From an uncultured Campylobacter sp. (GTDB lineage: Bacteria; Campylobacterota; Campylobacteria; Campylobacterales; Campylobacteraceae), in the NCBI RefSeq assembly GCF_937959485.1, contig NZ_CALGPY010000006.1:196898-260897 (forward strand): a DNA stretch of 64,000 nucleotides, read 5' to 3'. A program made the translations under genes and the position numbers. This document shows, piece by piece, positions 9,082 through 16,790 of the stretch. The notes under the pieces were generated by a model. The model saw nothing but the letters and a program-made list of their open reading frames with translations. It was not told where the DNA came from and did not search any database. Position 1 is the stretch's first letter. Each line of letters starts with the position of its first letter.

Positions 9082-9648
9082 ATGGCTTATTCAATGGGCG
9101 ATCTAAAAAAAGGTCTAAAAATCGAGGTGGACGGAATTCCGTTTAAAATCATAGAATACCAACACGTAAAACCGGGCAAAGGACCTGCTTTCGTGCGCGT
9201 TAAAATAAAATCTTTCATTGATGGCAAGGTGCTTGAAAAGACCTTCCACGCGGGCGATAAATGCGAGGCGCCGAATCTTGAGGAAAAAGAGATGCAGTAT
9301 CTCTACGACGATGGCGAGGCGTGTCAGTTCATGGATACCGATAGTTACGAACAGATCGCGATCAGCGACGAGGATGTGGGCGAGGCGAAAAAATGGATGC
9401 TAGATGGTATGATGGTAAATATAATGTTTTACAACGGCAAAGCGATCGGCGTGGATGTGCCGCAGGTGGTGGAGCTTAAGATCGTAGAAACTGCGCCGAA
9501 TTTCCGCGGCGATACGCAGGGCAGCAACAAAAAGCCTGCCACGCTTGAGACCGGCGCCGTGGTACAGATCCCATTTCACGTGCTAGAAGGCGAGGTCATC
9601 CGCGTTGACACCGTCCGCGGCGAGTATATCGAGCGCGCAAATAAATAA
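9082..9648 (+). CDS. efp: Translation elongation factor P
   Basis: A 188-residue EF-P, the normal length for the family. It helps ribosomes through polyproline stretches. The modifiable lysine is K33 in the conserved loop KPGKGPAFVRV. All three beta-barrel domains are recognisable, including GEVIRVDTVRGEYIERA at the C-terminus. The start is supported by AAGGAG 6 bases upstream and the TATAAT at 9048. It is monocistronic: a C10 tract and a perfect hairpin follow the stop. The modification enzyme is not in this window. Confidence 0.98.
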   Translation: MAYSMGDLKKGLKIEVDGIPFKIIEYQHVKPGKGPAFVRVKIKSFIDGKVLEKTFHAGDKCEAPNLEEKEMQYLYDDGEACQFMDTDSYEQIAISDEDVGEAKKWMLDGMMVNIMFYNGKAIGVDVPQVVELKIVETAPNFRGDTQGSNKKPATLETGAVVQIPFHVLEGEVIRVDTVRGEYIERANK

Positions 9649-9649
9649 T

Positions 9650-9659
9650 CCCCCCCCCC
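9650..9659 (+). repeat. Homopolymer tract C10
   Basis: Ten consecutive C bases lie 2 bases after the efp stop codon and just before its terminator. Such tracts are slip-prone in Campylobacter, but this one is in a 3' untranslated region, so an effect is doubtful. Confidence 0.95.
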
Positions 9660-9661
9660 TG

Positions 9662-9689
9662 TTTTTGCGAAATTTTGATTTCGCAAAAA
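9662..9689 (+). terminator. efp terminator hairpin
   Basis: TTTTTGCGAAA (9662-9672) pairs perfectly with TTTCGCAAAAA (9679-9689) around a 6-nt loop, followed by TCCTCTTTCTTTT. Confidence 0.75.
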
Positions 9690-9883
9690 TTCCTCTTTCT
9701 TTTGAAATTTATAAACTCCGAGCGATAAATTTAAACCGCATCGCTGTGTAAATTTTGATTAAAATGGCTTTCGAATTTGCCGCAGCGTGGATCATTTAAT
9801 CTAAATTTTGCGTAGCGCCGATCTGGCAAATTTAGGATGGTTTTACGATTAAATTTACGGATTTGAAATTTGAGTATAAAAAC

Positions 9884-9917
9884 GCCCGAAAGCAAATCTT
9901 ACGACCCGCTTTCGGGC
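9884..9917 (-). terminator. Terminator of the SelW-like gene
   Basis: GCCCGAAAGC (9884-9893) pairs perfectly with GCTTTCGGGC (9908-9917). On the minus strand the stem begins 6 bases after the selenoprotein stop codon and is followed by GTTTTTATAC, a typical intrinsic terminator. Confidence 0.8.
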
Positions 9918-9923
9918 TTTGAG

Positions 9924-10157
9924 CTAGGCTGCAACTTTAATTAGATTTAAAATTTCACCTTCACTTGGGAAACGAGGCTTAGCAAAATCTTTATTGAAGA
10001 AAAGCTTTCTGCCGTCAACTTCTACTAGAAAGTCTCCGCTGCCACCAGTGGCCAACTCGACAACTGCATCCTTATAGACGCTTGTTATTTCATCTCTCAC
10101 ACGGAGAGCTTGCGGTCTATAAGATCAAGAATTACAATAAGTAATTACAACCTTCAT
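9924..10157 (-). CDS. SelW/Rdx-family selenoprotein with in-frame UGA
   Basis: A 77-residue protein that normal gene calling splits at a TGA (10125-10127, codon 11). Read through as selenocysteine, the N-terminus is MKVVITYCNSU, a CxxU redox motif right after the first beta strand, exactly where SelW, SelT and SelH proteins have it. The rest follows the family fold: helix ALRVRDEITSVY, the GSGDFLVEVDGRKLFF strand pair, then RFPSEGEILNLIK. The ATG is preceded by AAAGGAATAA and a TACAAT -10 box (10185-10190), and the gene ends in a clean terminator. SelW proteins are small thioredoxin-like redox proteins. selA, selB and a Sec formate dehydrogenase are in this window. A true stop or pseudogene is the alternative, but the intact flanking frame argues against it. 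Confidence 0.88.
10094..10127 (-). promoter_or_regulatory. Candidate bacterial SECIS element of the SelW-like gene
   Basis: Sixteen bases after the UGA, CUCUC (10108-10104) pairs with GAGAG (10098-10094) around the loop CGUGU. Position and size fit bacterial SECIS hairpins, which lie just 3' of the UGA inside the coding region and bind SelB. The loop resembles the GGUGU loop after the fdhA UGA. Confidence 0.65.
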
Positions 10158-10184
10158 CTTTATTCCTTTCTAAAAAAGTACCGC

Positions 10185-10190
10185 ATTGTA
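10185..10190 (-). promoter_or_regulatory. -10 box of the SelW-like gene
   Basis: ATTGTA on the plus strand reads TACAAT on the minus strand, in the context GCTACAATGCGG, 28 bases before the ATG. No -35 box is evident, as is usual for Campylobacter. Confidence 0.55.
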
Positions 10191-10306
10191 GCAGATCTAG
10201 CTTAAATTTTAATATAAAGGCTCAATTTCGCGCGCCTGCATTTAAAATTTATGGGCGAAATTTCGCCGTTTGCAAAGCTTGGAATTTCGCTGCCGCGGGC
10301 TTAAGG

Positions 10307-11017
10307 CTAGTCTTCAAATTTTAAAATTTCATCGTAGCAGAGATAAAAATCGCAGCCATGCGCGTGGAATTTCTTATCGCCGTGAAAGTGTCCGAAATAC
10401 CATCGCGCGGGCCTTACGAGCTCAAAGATACGCTCCAAATACTCAGACGTTTTATCGGGGGTACTTTTGCCGCACCAAAGGTATTCTTTTAAAAATTTCA
10501 TCGCAAACCACGGCGCCGTGTGGCTCAGCACCGCATCGATCCGCCCGCCCGCAGCGATGAAATCGCGCGCATTTTGCATAGCACAAGCAAACTCCTCCTC
10601 GCTTGGAATCTCGCGCGCCCACCAGCTAAGCCCCGGTATCCGATGTGCTTTATCGACGCTAAGCGCGCCGCCGAAGCACAAAAATCGTCGCCCCGCAATC
10701 TCGTAAATTTCGCCACGCCGCAGCCAAAAAATATTCTCGCCGCCCACGCCCACGGTGCCGCCAAATTTCCTCTCGCGCGGCAGCTGATCCAACATATAGA
10801 AATTTTCGTGATTGCCATCTATGAAAAGAAGCGTGGCGGGGAAATATCTTTCTATATTTTTGCGCGCCATAAACTCATCTATACGCTCGCTCCAAAACAG
10901 CCCAAAATCCCCGAGCACAATGACAAAATCATCGGCGCTAAGCCCACCCGCAAAGGCCTTGTTCGTTATTTTGCCGATCTCGTTTATTCCGTGCGTATCG
11001 CCACAAAGATATATCAT
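10307..11017 (-). CDS. Calcineurin-like metallophosphoesterase
   Basis: A 236-residue cytoplasmic phosphoesterase with the full metal-binding motif series: GDTHG at residues 6-10, VLGDFGLFW, FIDGNHENF, a histidine in LSHTAPWF and the closing GHFHGD. It could hydrolyse phosphomono- or diesters, or nucleotides such as Ap4A; the substrate is unknown. There is no signal peptide. A ribosome site (GGAGAGG) precedes the ATG. It stands alone between the SelW-like gene and a 420-bp spacer. Confidence 0.9.
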   Translation of the reverse strand: MIYLCGDTHGINEIGKITNKAFAGGLSADDFVIVLGDFGLFWSERIDEFMARKNIERYFPATLLFIDGNHENFYMLDQLPRERKFGGTVGVGGENIFWLRRGEIYEIAGRRFLCFGGALSVDKAHRIPGLSWWAREIPSEEEFACAMQNARDFIAAGGRIDAVLSHTAPWFAMKFLKEYLWCGKSTPDKTSEYLERIFELVRPARWYFGHFHGDKKFHAHGCDFYLCYDEILKFED

Positions 11018-11437
11018 ATTCCTCTCCTTTAATCTGGCTCGCCGCGGCTTTGCCGCAGCCCGTGAGAATGAAATTTGAAGCGCTAAATTTTACGCGGCAC
11101 ACGCGTCACAAAATCCGACTAGCGTTCCGAGCCGCAACCGCACAAATTTAATCCAAATTAAAAGCGTAAATTTAGGCGACGAAATTCAAGTAAGCACAAA
11201 CGCCAAGTTCGCCGTCGCGAAAATTTAAAGCCGCGGTTTTCAATTTTAAATTTCGCAGTGCAGATCTAAGCGGCAAAATCCAAGCAAACGCGACCCCCTT
11301 TGCTACCGCTAAATTTTAAATTTAGCAACTAACTGCGTAAATTTAGCGGCGGATTGTGCAATTTCCACAAAGAGCTTTGTAAATTTCAACAAACTTTGTA
11401 AATTTTACGGCGAGCCACCTAAATTTAAAGATTAAAT
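11018..11437. other. Gene-free spacer
   Basis: No gene recognised. The stretch is a mix of AAATTT words and GC-rich segments, with no palindrome or tRNA-like structure that stands out. Confidence 0.6.
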
Positions 11438-12496
11438 TTAAAGCCTGCCGCGCAATTTCGTCGCCAGCGCTGCGCCGATTTTTTCGTAGCCCTCTTTTTG
11501 CAAGTGGATTTCGTCGGGGCGAATAAGCCCGCGCTCGCGCCAGCCGCGCCAGCCGCCATCCTCATCCATAAGACCGGCTATGTCGTAAAACATCGCCCCT
11601 TCGTCTCGCGCTAGATGCGCTAGCACCTCCGCAGCGCGTGAGGCGTTTGGCACTTTAGGGCTTCGCGGCGGTGCTACGAGCAGGATTTTTGCACCGGGAG
11701 CTGCAGAGCGGACGGAGCGAAGCAGCCCACGGACGCTTTGGTAGAATTTTTGCTCGTCGAATTTCGGATCCATCGCATCGTTTGTGCCGTAAGCGATAAC
11801 TACGAGATTGTATCTAAGTCCCGAAAAATCCCTACCAAAGGCATCTGCGCCCCATTTTTCGTAGAGGTTGCTAAACGCGCCGTTGCTCGCGCAAGAGTCT
11901 GCAAAGCGCGCGTTTTTGCGGTAAATTTTATATCCTCCAAGTTCTGCCCCATCACGTAGCGATCGAATTTCGATCGGAAATCTAAGTCGCAGCTTAGAAT
12001 ACTCCCATTTCTGCGGCACTTCTTGTGAAATATACGCGCTTAGCCCGCTTGCATCGCGCACGCGAAAAATCTCGCCACCCTGATCCGATTTATGTAAAAT
12101 TTCGACGTAAAAATCGCCGCTAAGTTGCTTTAGCTCCAGTCGCACATTAGCGCCCTTTTTGCCGGTAGCGATCACTCCGCATAACGGGAAATCGGGGTCT
12201 TGCTCGGTGCGGGATGAGATTACATTAAAGCCGCTTTGCTTAAATTCTATATTTTCGCTTTTGTGGTATTTAGGCATCATTGCAGGCACGAAGCCGACGC
12301 TGTTTTGCACGAAAAAGCCGTGCCTGAAAGCATCTATCAGCGCGTCGCTTCCTAAATGCGAATCGCCAAAAAATTTCACTCCAAAGCCCGCAGAGCTTTT
12401 TGCGTTTGCGGAATTTATGCCGCGAACGCCTGCGTTTGCCGCGCATCCGCTTAATAATGCGGCAAATAAAATCACTATAAATTTACTCAACTTCAA
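11438..12496 (-). CDS. SGNH-hydrolase lipoprotein, probable O-acetyl esterase
   Basis: A 352-residue lipoprotein (lipobox LLSGC, acylated Cys18) with an SGNH/GDSL hydrolase fold. Block I is FFGDSHLGSD with nucleophile Ser46; block III is IAYGTNDAMD; the catalytic Asp/His pair is in PDEIHLQKEGY near the C-terminus. The central region is beta-rich, as in peptidoglycan O-acetylesterases of the Ape1 type. It is the third gene of a cluster with a PatB-like SGNH protein and an MBOAT acyltransferase, overlapping the former by 14 bp. Ape1-like removal of acetyl groups is inferred from this context; C. jejuni has a comparable patA/patB/ape1 locus. Confidence 0.8.
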   Translation of the reverse strand: MKLSKFIVILFAALLSGCAANAGVRGINSANAKSSAGFGVKFFGDSHLGSDALIDAFRHGFFVQNSVGFVPAMMPKYHKSENIEFKQSGFNVISSRTEQDPDFPLCGVIATGKKGANVRLELKQLSGDFYVEILHKSDQGGEIFRVRDASGLSAYISQEVPQKWEYSKLRLRFPIEIRSLRDGAELGGYKIYRKNARFADSCASNGAFSNLYEKWGADAFGRDFSGLRYNLVVIAYGTNDAMDPKFDEQKFYQSVRGLLRSVRSAAPGAKILLVAPPRSPKVPNASRAAEVLAHLARDEGAMFYDIAGLMDEDGGWRGWRERGLIRPDEIHLQKEGYEKIGAALATKLRGRL

Positions 12497-13793
12497 TCCT
12501 TGATAAAATTTCTTTCGCTACCGCTTCGCAACCCTCTTTGCTCATATGAATGCCGTCGTCTTGGCGCACGCGCACGAGCTTCGAGCCGCTTTGCAGATAG
12601 GTTTTATAGACGCCTTTTTCGCACACCAGCGGGGTTGTTTGCATAAAATACCCGCCAAGCGCCATGCTGGCGTCTGCATATATTTGATTTAGCAGCTGCG
12701 TTTTCTCCTCAAAATCTGGCTTTTGCATACACGGCATTGCCAGCCACAGCACTCCCGCACCGTGCGAGTGCGCTGTATCGTAGATCTCGCGCACTCTTGA
12801 GGCGTAAAACTCCCGCCAGCGCGGCGTTTTAATGCCGTAGGTCTTGCCGCCCGCGCGGTACTCCCAGACGTCATTGGCGCCCAGCAGCACGACTACGAGC
12901 TTAACGCCGCCATTCTCTCTAAGCGCAGTATCGAGCGTCTTTTGCCAGTCGAAAGATTTCTTACTCGCAAGCCCCGTAGATTGCTTGCTAAGATCGATCA
13001 CCCTCAGGCTTCGCTTCGGGAAAAATTTCTTAGCGTTCATCCCCACGTATTGCATCAGACTATCGCCCATAAAAAGCACCTCATCGCCTGCATTTAGGCG
13101 GATTTTGCCATCGTCGCTAAGCGAAATTTTAGCATCAATCTCCACGGAACTTTGCGTCGTTAAATTCTGCTCCAAAGCCTGCGGAGCGGGAAGTTGCGAA
13201 GCGTAATTTTCGCCGCTTTGCAAGGTTGCGCTTGCCGTGACGGTATTTTGCGACTCAGCGGAGCTGCGCGGCACAGAGCTTGTTGTAGTCTGGCTTTGTG
13301 ACACGGAATTTTGCGAAGTAGAATTTTGAGGGATGGAATTTTGTGCGTAAGGCTCCTGCGCAGAATCGCGCGTCTTTGAATGATGCATAGAATTATTTAA
13401 AGCTGAATTCTTCGTGGCATGGGCTTGCGGCTTGCTATCTTGCGGTTTAACGCTTTGCGAAGTATCGTGATCTCGCGCCCTCGTGCTTTGCAAAGCTTGA
13501 TTTTCCGCTATACGATCTTGCGTAGGCTTTTTAAAATTTTTGCTTCCGCTATGCGGACTTGCGTCCTCATCCTTGCTAATGTCCTCACCTTTGATGCGCT
13601 GCTCAAGCTTATCTGCGACATTTGCAATTTTTTCGTAGATCTCTCCGCCTACGCGAAACGGCGAGCGGCGCAGCCATTCTTCCAGCCCAAAATCATCGTG
13701 AAATCGCTGCTCCAAATAATAAAGCAGCGAGCCTTGCATAAAAAATGCTGAGAAAAGCAGCGCAAAAAGCATAGTCGAAACAAACCTAAGCAT
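12483..13793 (-). CDS. PatB-like SGNH acetyltransferase/hydrolase with low-complexity insert
   Basis: A 436-residue protein anchored by an N-terminal membrane segment (residues 4-27). After it comes a long Ser/Gln/Asn/Thr-rich stretch (about residues 75-215) and then an SGNH (DUF459-like) catalytic domain: LFMGDSLMQYVG with Ser245, LLGANDVWEY, and DDGIHMSKEG near the end. The neighbouring MBOAT gene ends 1 bp upstream, which fits a pair in which the MBOAT exports acetyl groups and the SGNH protein transfers them to peptidoglycan or another glycan. The insert is far longer than a usual linker and has repeated NS-x-x-QNS words; its role is unknown. Confidence 0.8.
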   Translation of the reverse strand: MLRFVSTMLFALLFSAFFMQGSLLYYLEQRFHDDFGLEEWLRRSPFRVGGEIYEKIANVADKLEQRIKGEDISKDEDASPHSGSKNFKKPTQDRIAENQALQSTRARDHDTSQSVKPQDSKPQAHATKNSALNNSMHHSKTRDSAQEPYAQNSIPQNSTSQNSVSQSQTTTSSVPRSSAESQNTVTASATLQSGENYASQLPAPQALEQNLTTQSSVEIDAKISLSDDGKIRLNAGDEVLFMGDSLMQYVGMNAKKFFPKRSLRVIDLSKQSTGLASKKSFDWQKTLDTALRENGGVKLVVVLLGANDVWEYRAGGKTYGIKTPRWREFYASRVREIYDTAHSHGAGVLWLAMPCMQKPDFEEKTQLLNQIYADASMALGGYFMQTTPLVCEKGVYKTYLQSGSKLVRVRQDDGIHMSKEGCEAVAKEILSRIEVE

Positions 13794-15353
13794 CTAAAAT
13801 CCTGCGTAGATGAAATTTGGAATTCCGCTTGGCATCAGCGCAAAAATCAGCGTGAAGATCACGCCGAGCGCGAGAGCTTTAGGCAAAAACGGCAGCTCGG
13901 CAAAAAGCGCGATCACAGTATCTTTAAGAGCAGAGATTTTAGGATAAACAAAAATCCCTGCTAAAATCACCGCAAGCACTGCTAGCTCGCTAATATCTCC
14001 GAAAGCTCGTGCGCGGGTAAAAGCGCTCAAAATCGCCGCCGCATCTGGCAGGGAATTGGCGAAAAAAATCCAAGCGAAACTTACAAAAATATAGGTGCAA
14101 AATAGCGCCAAATGCGGATTTAGCGGCTTTACGCCCACTTTGGCAAGACATTTTAAAAACACAAGCGCCACTCCGTGCAAAAGCCCCCAAATCAAAAAAT
14201 TTAATCCCGCGCCGTGCCATATGCCCGAGAGCGCAAACGCGATTAGCAAATTTACGCAGGTACGTGCAAAGCCATTGCGCGAGCCGCCAAGCGGAATATA
14301 AATATAATCGCGTATAAACGTAGATAAGCTGATATGCCAGCGATCCCAAAACTCGCCTAAATTCTTAGCCGCGTAGGGCATATTAAAATTCTGCGGCAAC
14401 TTAAAGCCCATCGCAAGCCCAAGAGCCCGCGCCATATCGATAAAGCCGCTAAAATTCGTATAAAGCACCACGCCGTAAAGCAGCAGTGCAGCTAGAATTT
14501 GCGCCGCGGAGGACTCAGGCTCGTCGCCGTAAACGCCCGAAATCACATCGCTATAATACGCGCCCAAATAGCCGCTAATAAGTAGCAGCTTAACTAAGGC
14601 AAAAATTATAAGCACATAAATTTCATCGGCATTGCCAAAGTGCTTGAAGCGATCAAACTGTGGCAGCACTGGCTCTACGCCCTTGGCGGCGCTAGCGCGT
14701 CCGATAGGACCCATCACGACGCTAGGAAAAAACGCTAAAAAGCACGCCAAACTCAAAAAGCCCTGCTCGCCGCATTCGCGCCTATAAACCGAGACAAAAT
14801 AGGTGATCGACATAAAAACATAATATGAAATTCCAAGCGGAAACGCCACGCTATCGACGGCACCTAGGTGCAGCGCGGCAAGCGCGGCATTGAAAAACTC
14901 CCTGACGTAGCCGTAATATTTAAAAAATGCGAGAAAAAATAAGCCGCCAGCAACTGCCGCAAGCATCACTGCACGTGCCTTCGCAGTTGGTAACGGAATC
15001 TGCTTCGCTAGCCCCGCTTTTTGCATCTGCTTTGCTATGCCGGCTTGTTTTGTTGCGCTCATCTGCTTGGCTGCCGCTTTACGCGAGAGCTTTTTCTTGT
15101 GCGAAGACTGCTTTGCGGACGGTATGGCTTTCGCGACTACGCGATTAGCGCGCGCGATACACGCACCTGCAAAATATACGAAAGCACTATAGGCCGCAAG
15201 CACCAGCGCAAAGCGCGGATTTACGGAGCACATAAAGCCGTAGCTTGCCAGCAGGATCAGAATTTTTTGCGCGAAAATATGATTTTTGAGCGTCCAATAA
15301 ACGATTAAAAACGCTAAAAAAGTAAGGACAAACTCAGGCGAAAAAAATGTCAT
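13794..15353 (-). CDS. MBOAT-family O-acyltransferase (PatA/AlgI/DltB-like)
   Basis: A 519-residue polytopic membrane protein. MBOAT landmarks are clear: FWDRWHISLSTFIRDYIYIP followed by LGGSR, and the catalytic histidine in SGIWHGAGLNFLIWG. Such proteins move acetyl or other acyl groups across the inner membrane for modification of peptidoglycan, alginate or teichoic acid. With two SGNH proteins directly downstream it is best read as PatA of peptidoglycan O-acetylation. Residues 72-125 form an unusual Lys/Ala/Gln-rich insert with repeats of AKQM and TKQAG in a cytoplasmic loop, which standard members lack. Confidence 0.86.
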   Translation of the reverse strand: MTFFSPEFVLTFLAFLIVYWTLKNHIFAQKILILLASYGFMCSVNPRFALVLAAYSAFVYFAGACIARANRVVAKAIPSAKQSSHKKKLSRKAAAKQMSATKQAGIAKQMQKAGLAKQIPLPTAKARAVMLAAVAGGLFFLAFFKYYGYVREFFNAALAALHLGAVDSVAFPLGISYYVFMSITYFVSVYRRECGEQGFLSLACFLAFFPSVVMGPIGRASAAKGVEPVLPQFDRFKHFGNADEIYVLIIFALVKLLLISGYLGAYYSDVISGVYGDEPESSAAQILAALLLYGVVLYTNFSGFIDMARALGLAMGFKLPQNFNMPYAAKNLGEFWDRWHISLSTFIRDYIYIPLGGSRNGFARTCVNLLIAFALSGIWHGAGLNFLIWGLLHGVALVFLKCLAKVGVKPLNPHLALFCTYIFVSFAWIFFANSLPDAAAILSAFTRARAFGDISELAVLAVILAGIFVYPKISALKDTVIALFAELPFLPKALALGVIFTLIFALMPSGIPNFIYAGF

Positions 15354-16790
15354 TCAATCTTTCCAATTTAAATTTTTAAAGCTCTTGCGGGCTTTTAAAC
15401 ACTCGCAGCGTGAGATTTATACGAAGCGAAAAAGCCAAAAACTTTTTTTAATCGCTTGCAGCGCAATATTTTATGCGCAGGCACGGCGGTAGTCACGGCG
15501 TTGCGTCGCCAAACACGCTAATAAATTTAGCGTCCAAATCCTTAGATTCACGGACAGCTTGCAGCAAGCCCTTGCCACGTGAGCAAAATTCCGCCACAAT
15601 GGCAAAATTTGAAACGCAAATAAGGGCTCGACGCACAAATAAAATTTTTAAACGCGCTGAGTGCTTTGCCATCAAATTCCCACGAAACCTCGCAAACGCA
15701 GTCTCGCAAATTCTACCCGCAGGATTTCAAAATAAGCGCCTTGGAATCATGCCATATAAATTAAACGCGATGCCGCTAAAATCCTACAAAATAAAATGAG
15801 CCACACTTCATCACAACTATGAGGGCCAAAATTCTACAAAATAAAATCTAAAAGCCAAAAATTTTGCAGCGATAATAAAATTCTGCCCGTTAAAATCTAT
15901 CGCGCGAAATTACTAAGTAAATCTCACTTTAAGGCGTGATAGAAACCATCTAAAAGCTGCGCCTTATGAGCCAAAATCATAGCTTTTAATTTTTACCGCA
16001 AATTGCAGGCCTGCGCCTCCATAAAGGCTCTTTTAATTTTATGGTAACGCAAACGCGCCTTGCGCTAGCCTCGCTCTTTAGTGTAAAACACAAGTTAAAA
16101 TCAACGAGTTTCGCGTCGTAAATTTTGGCTCTAACTCGAATTTAATGCAGCTACACAGATTTTAGTTTGAGCTGAAATTTAACGTAGCAGAGCCGAATCT
16201 CGCTTCGTAACCCAGCCATTCTAACGAGATAATGTAAATTTTAATTTGCAATTTAAAATTTCTAGCGCAAAGATACCAGCACTTTGGCTCGCGTTTTGCA
16301 ATTCTAATCTAGCGGCGCGTAAAATTGCAAATTTCAGCGTTTTTTATTCGGCTGGCTAGGTTTGTGCGCGCAAGAACTGATTTGCGAAAATTTTAAAATT
16401 TTATCGCTTGCCTCAGCCCGCCTTCAGGGCAATCGCGATAAAATTTATGCTCCGCACCTCAAGCAAGCGAGCAGTTGCGATGAAATTCCAAGCTAGCAGT
16501 CGAGATGAAATTTTACGTCGCATTTTAAAAAAATCCCGCGCCCACCCAACCGAAAAAGCCGTAAATCCTGCACTAAATTTCATATTGCTGCATTACTTAG
16601 CGGCTATCAAATATGCTTGACAAGCAGACGCGTAGAAATCTCTCACCGTCCTTTCATGCTCGTTCGAAGTAAATTTCGCACAGATATTTTAACGGTCCAT
16701 GCTCGAAATAAACGTTCCACATAATTCTATCGCAAAACGGCTGCAGGACGGGAATTTGCCCGGCAGCAAAGTCTTTTTATTGCGCGAAAT
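15354..16790. other. Longest gene-free spacer (1.4 kb)
   Basis: No protein or RNA gene is recognisable. Open frames exist (for example 15473-15799 on the plus strand) but they show no domain, no good ribosome site and an arbitrary composition. The sequence is a run of AAATTT, AAAATTT and GCAAAT-type words. It could be a decayed gene too far gone to read, or spacer accumulated by repeat expansion. Confidence 0.65.

Noticed and set aside
10125..10127. SelW-like frame as a pseudogene with one stop
   Set aside because: Only one interruption, at the CxxU position, followed by a SECIS-like hairpin.
15473..15799. 108-codon open frame in the 1.4-kb spacer
   Set aside because: No motif, weak start and spacer-like composition; not a believable gene.
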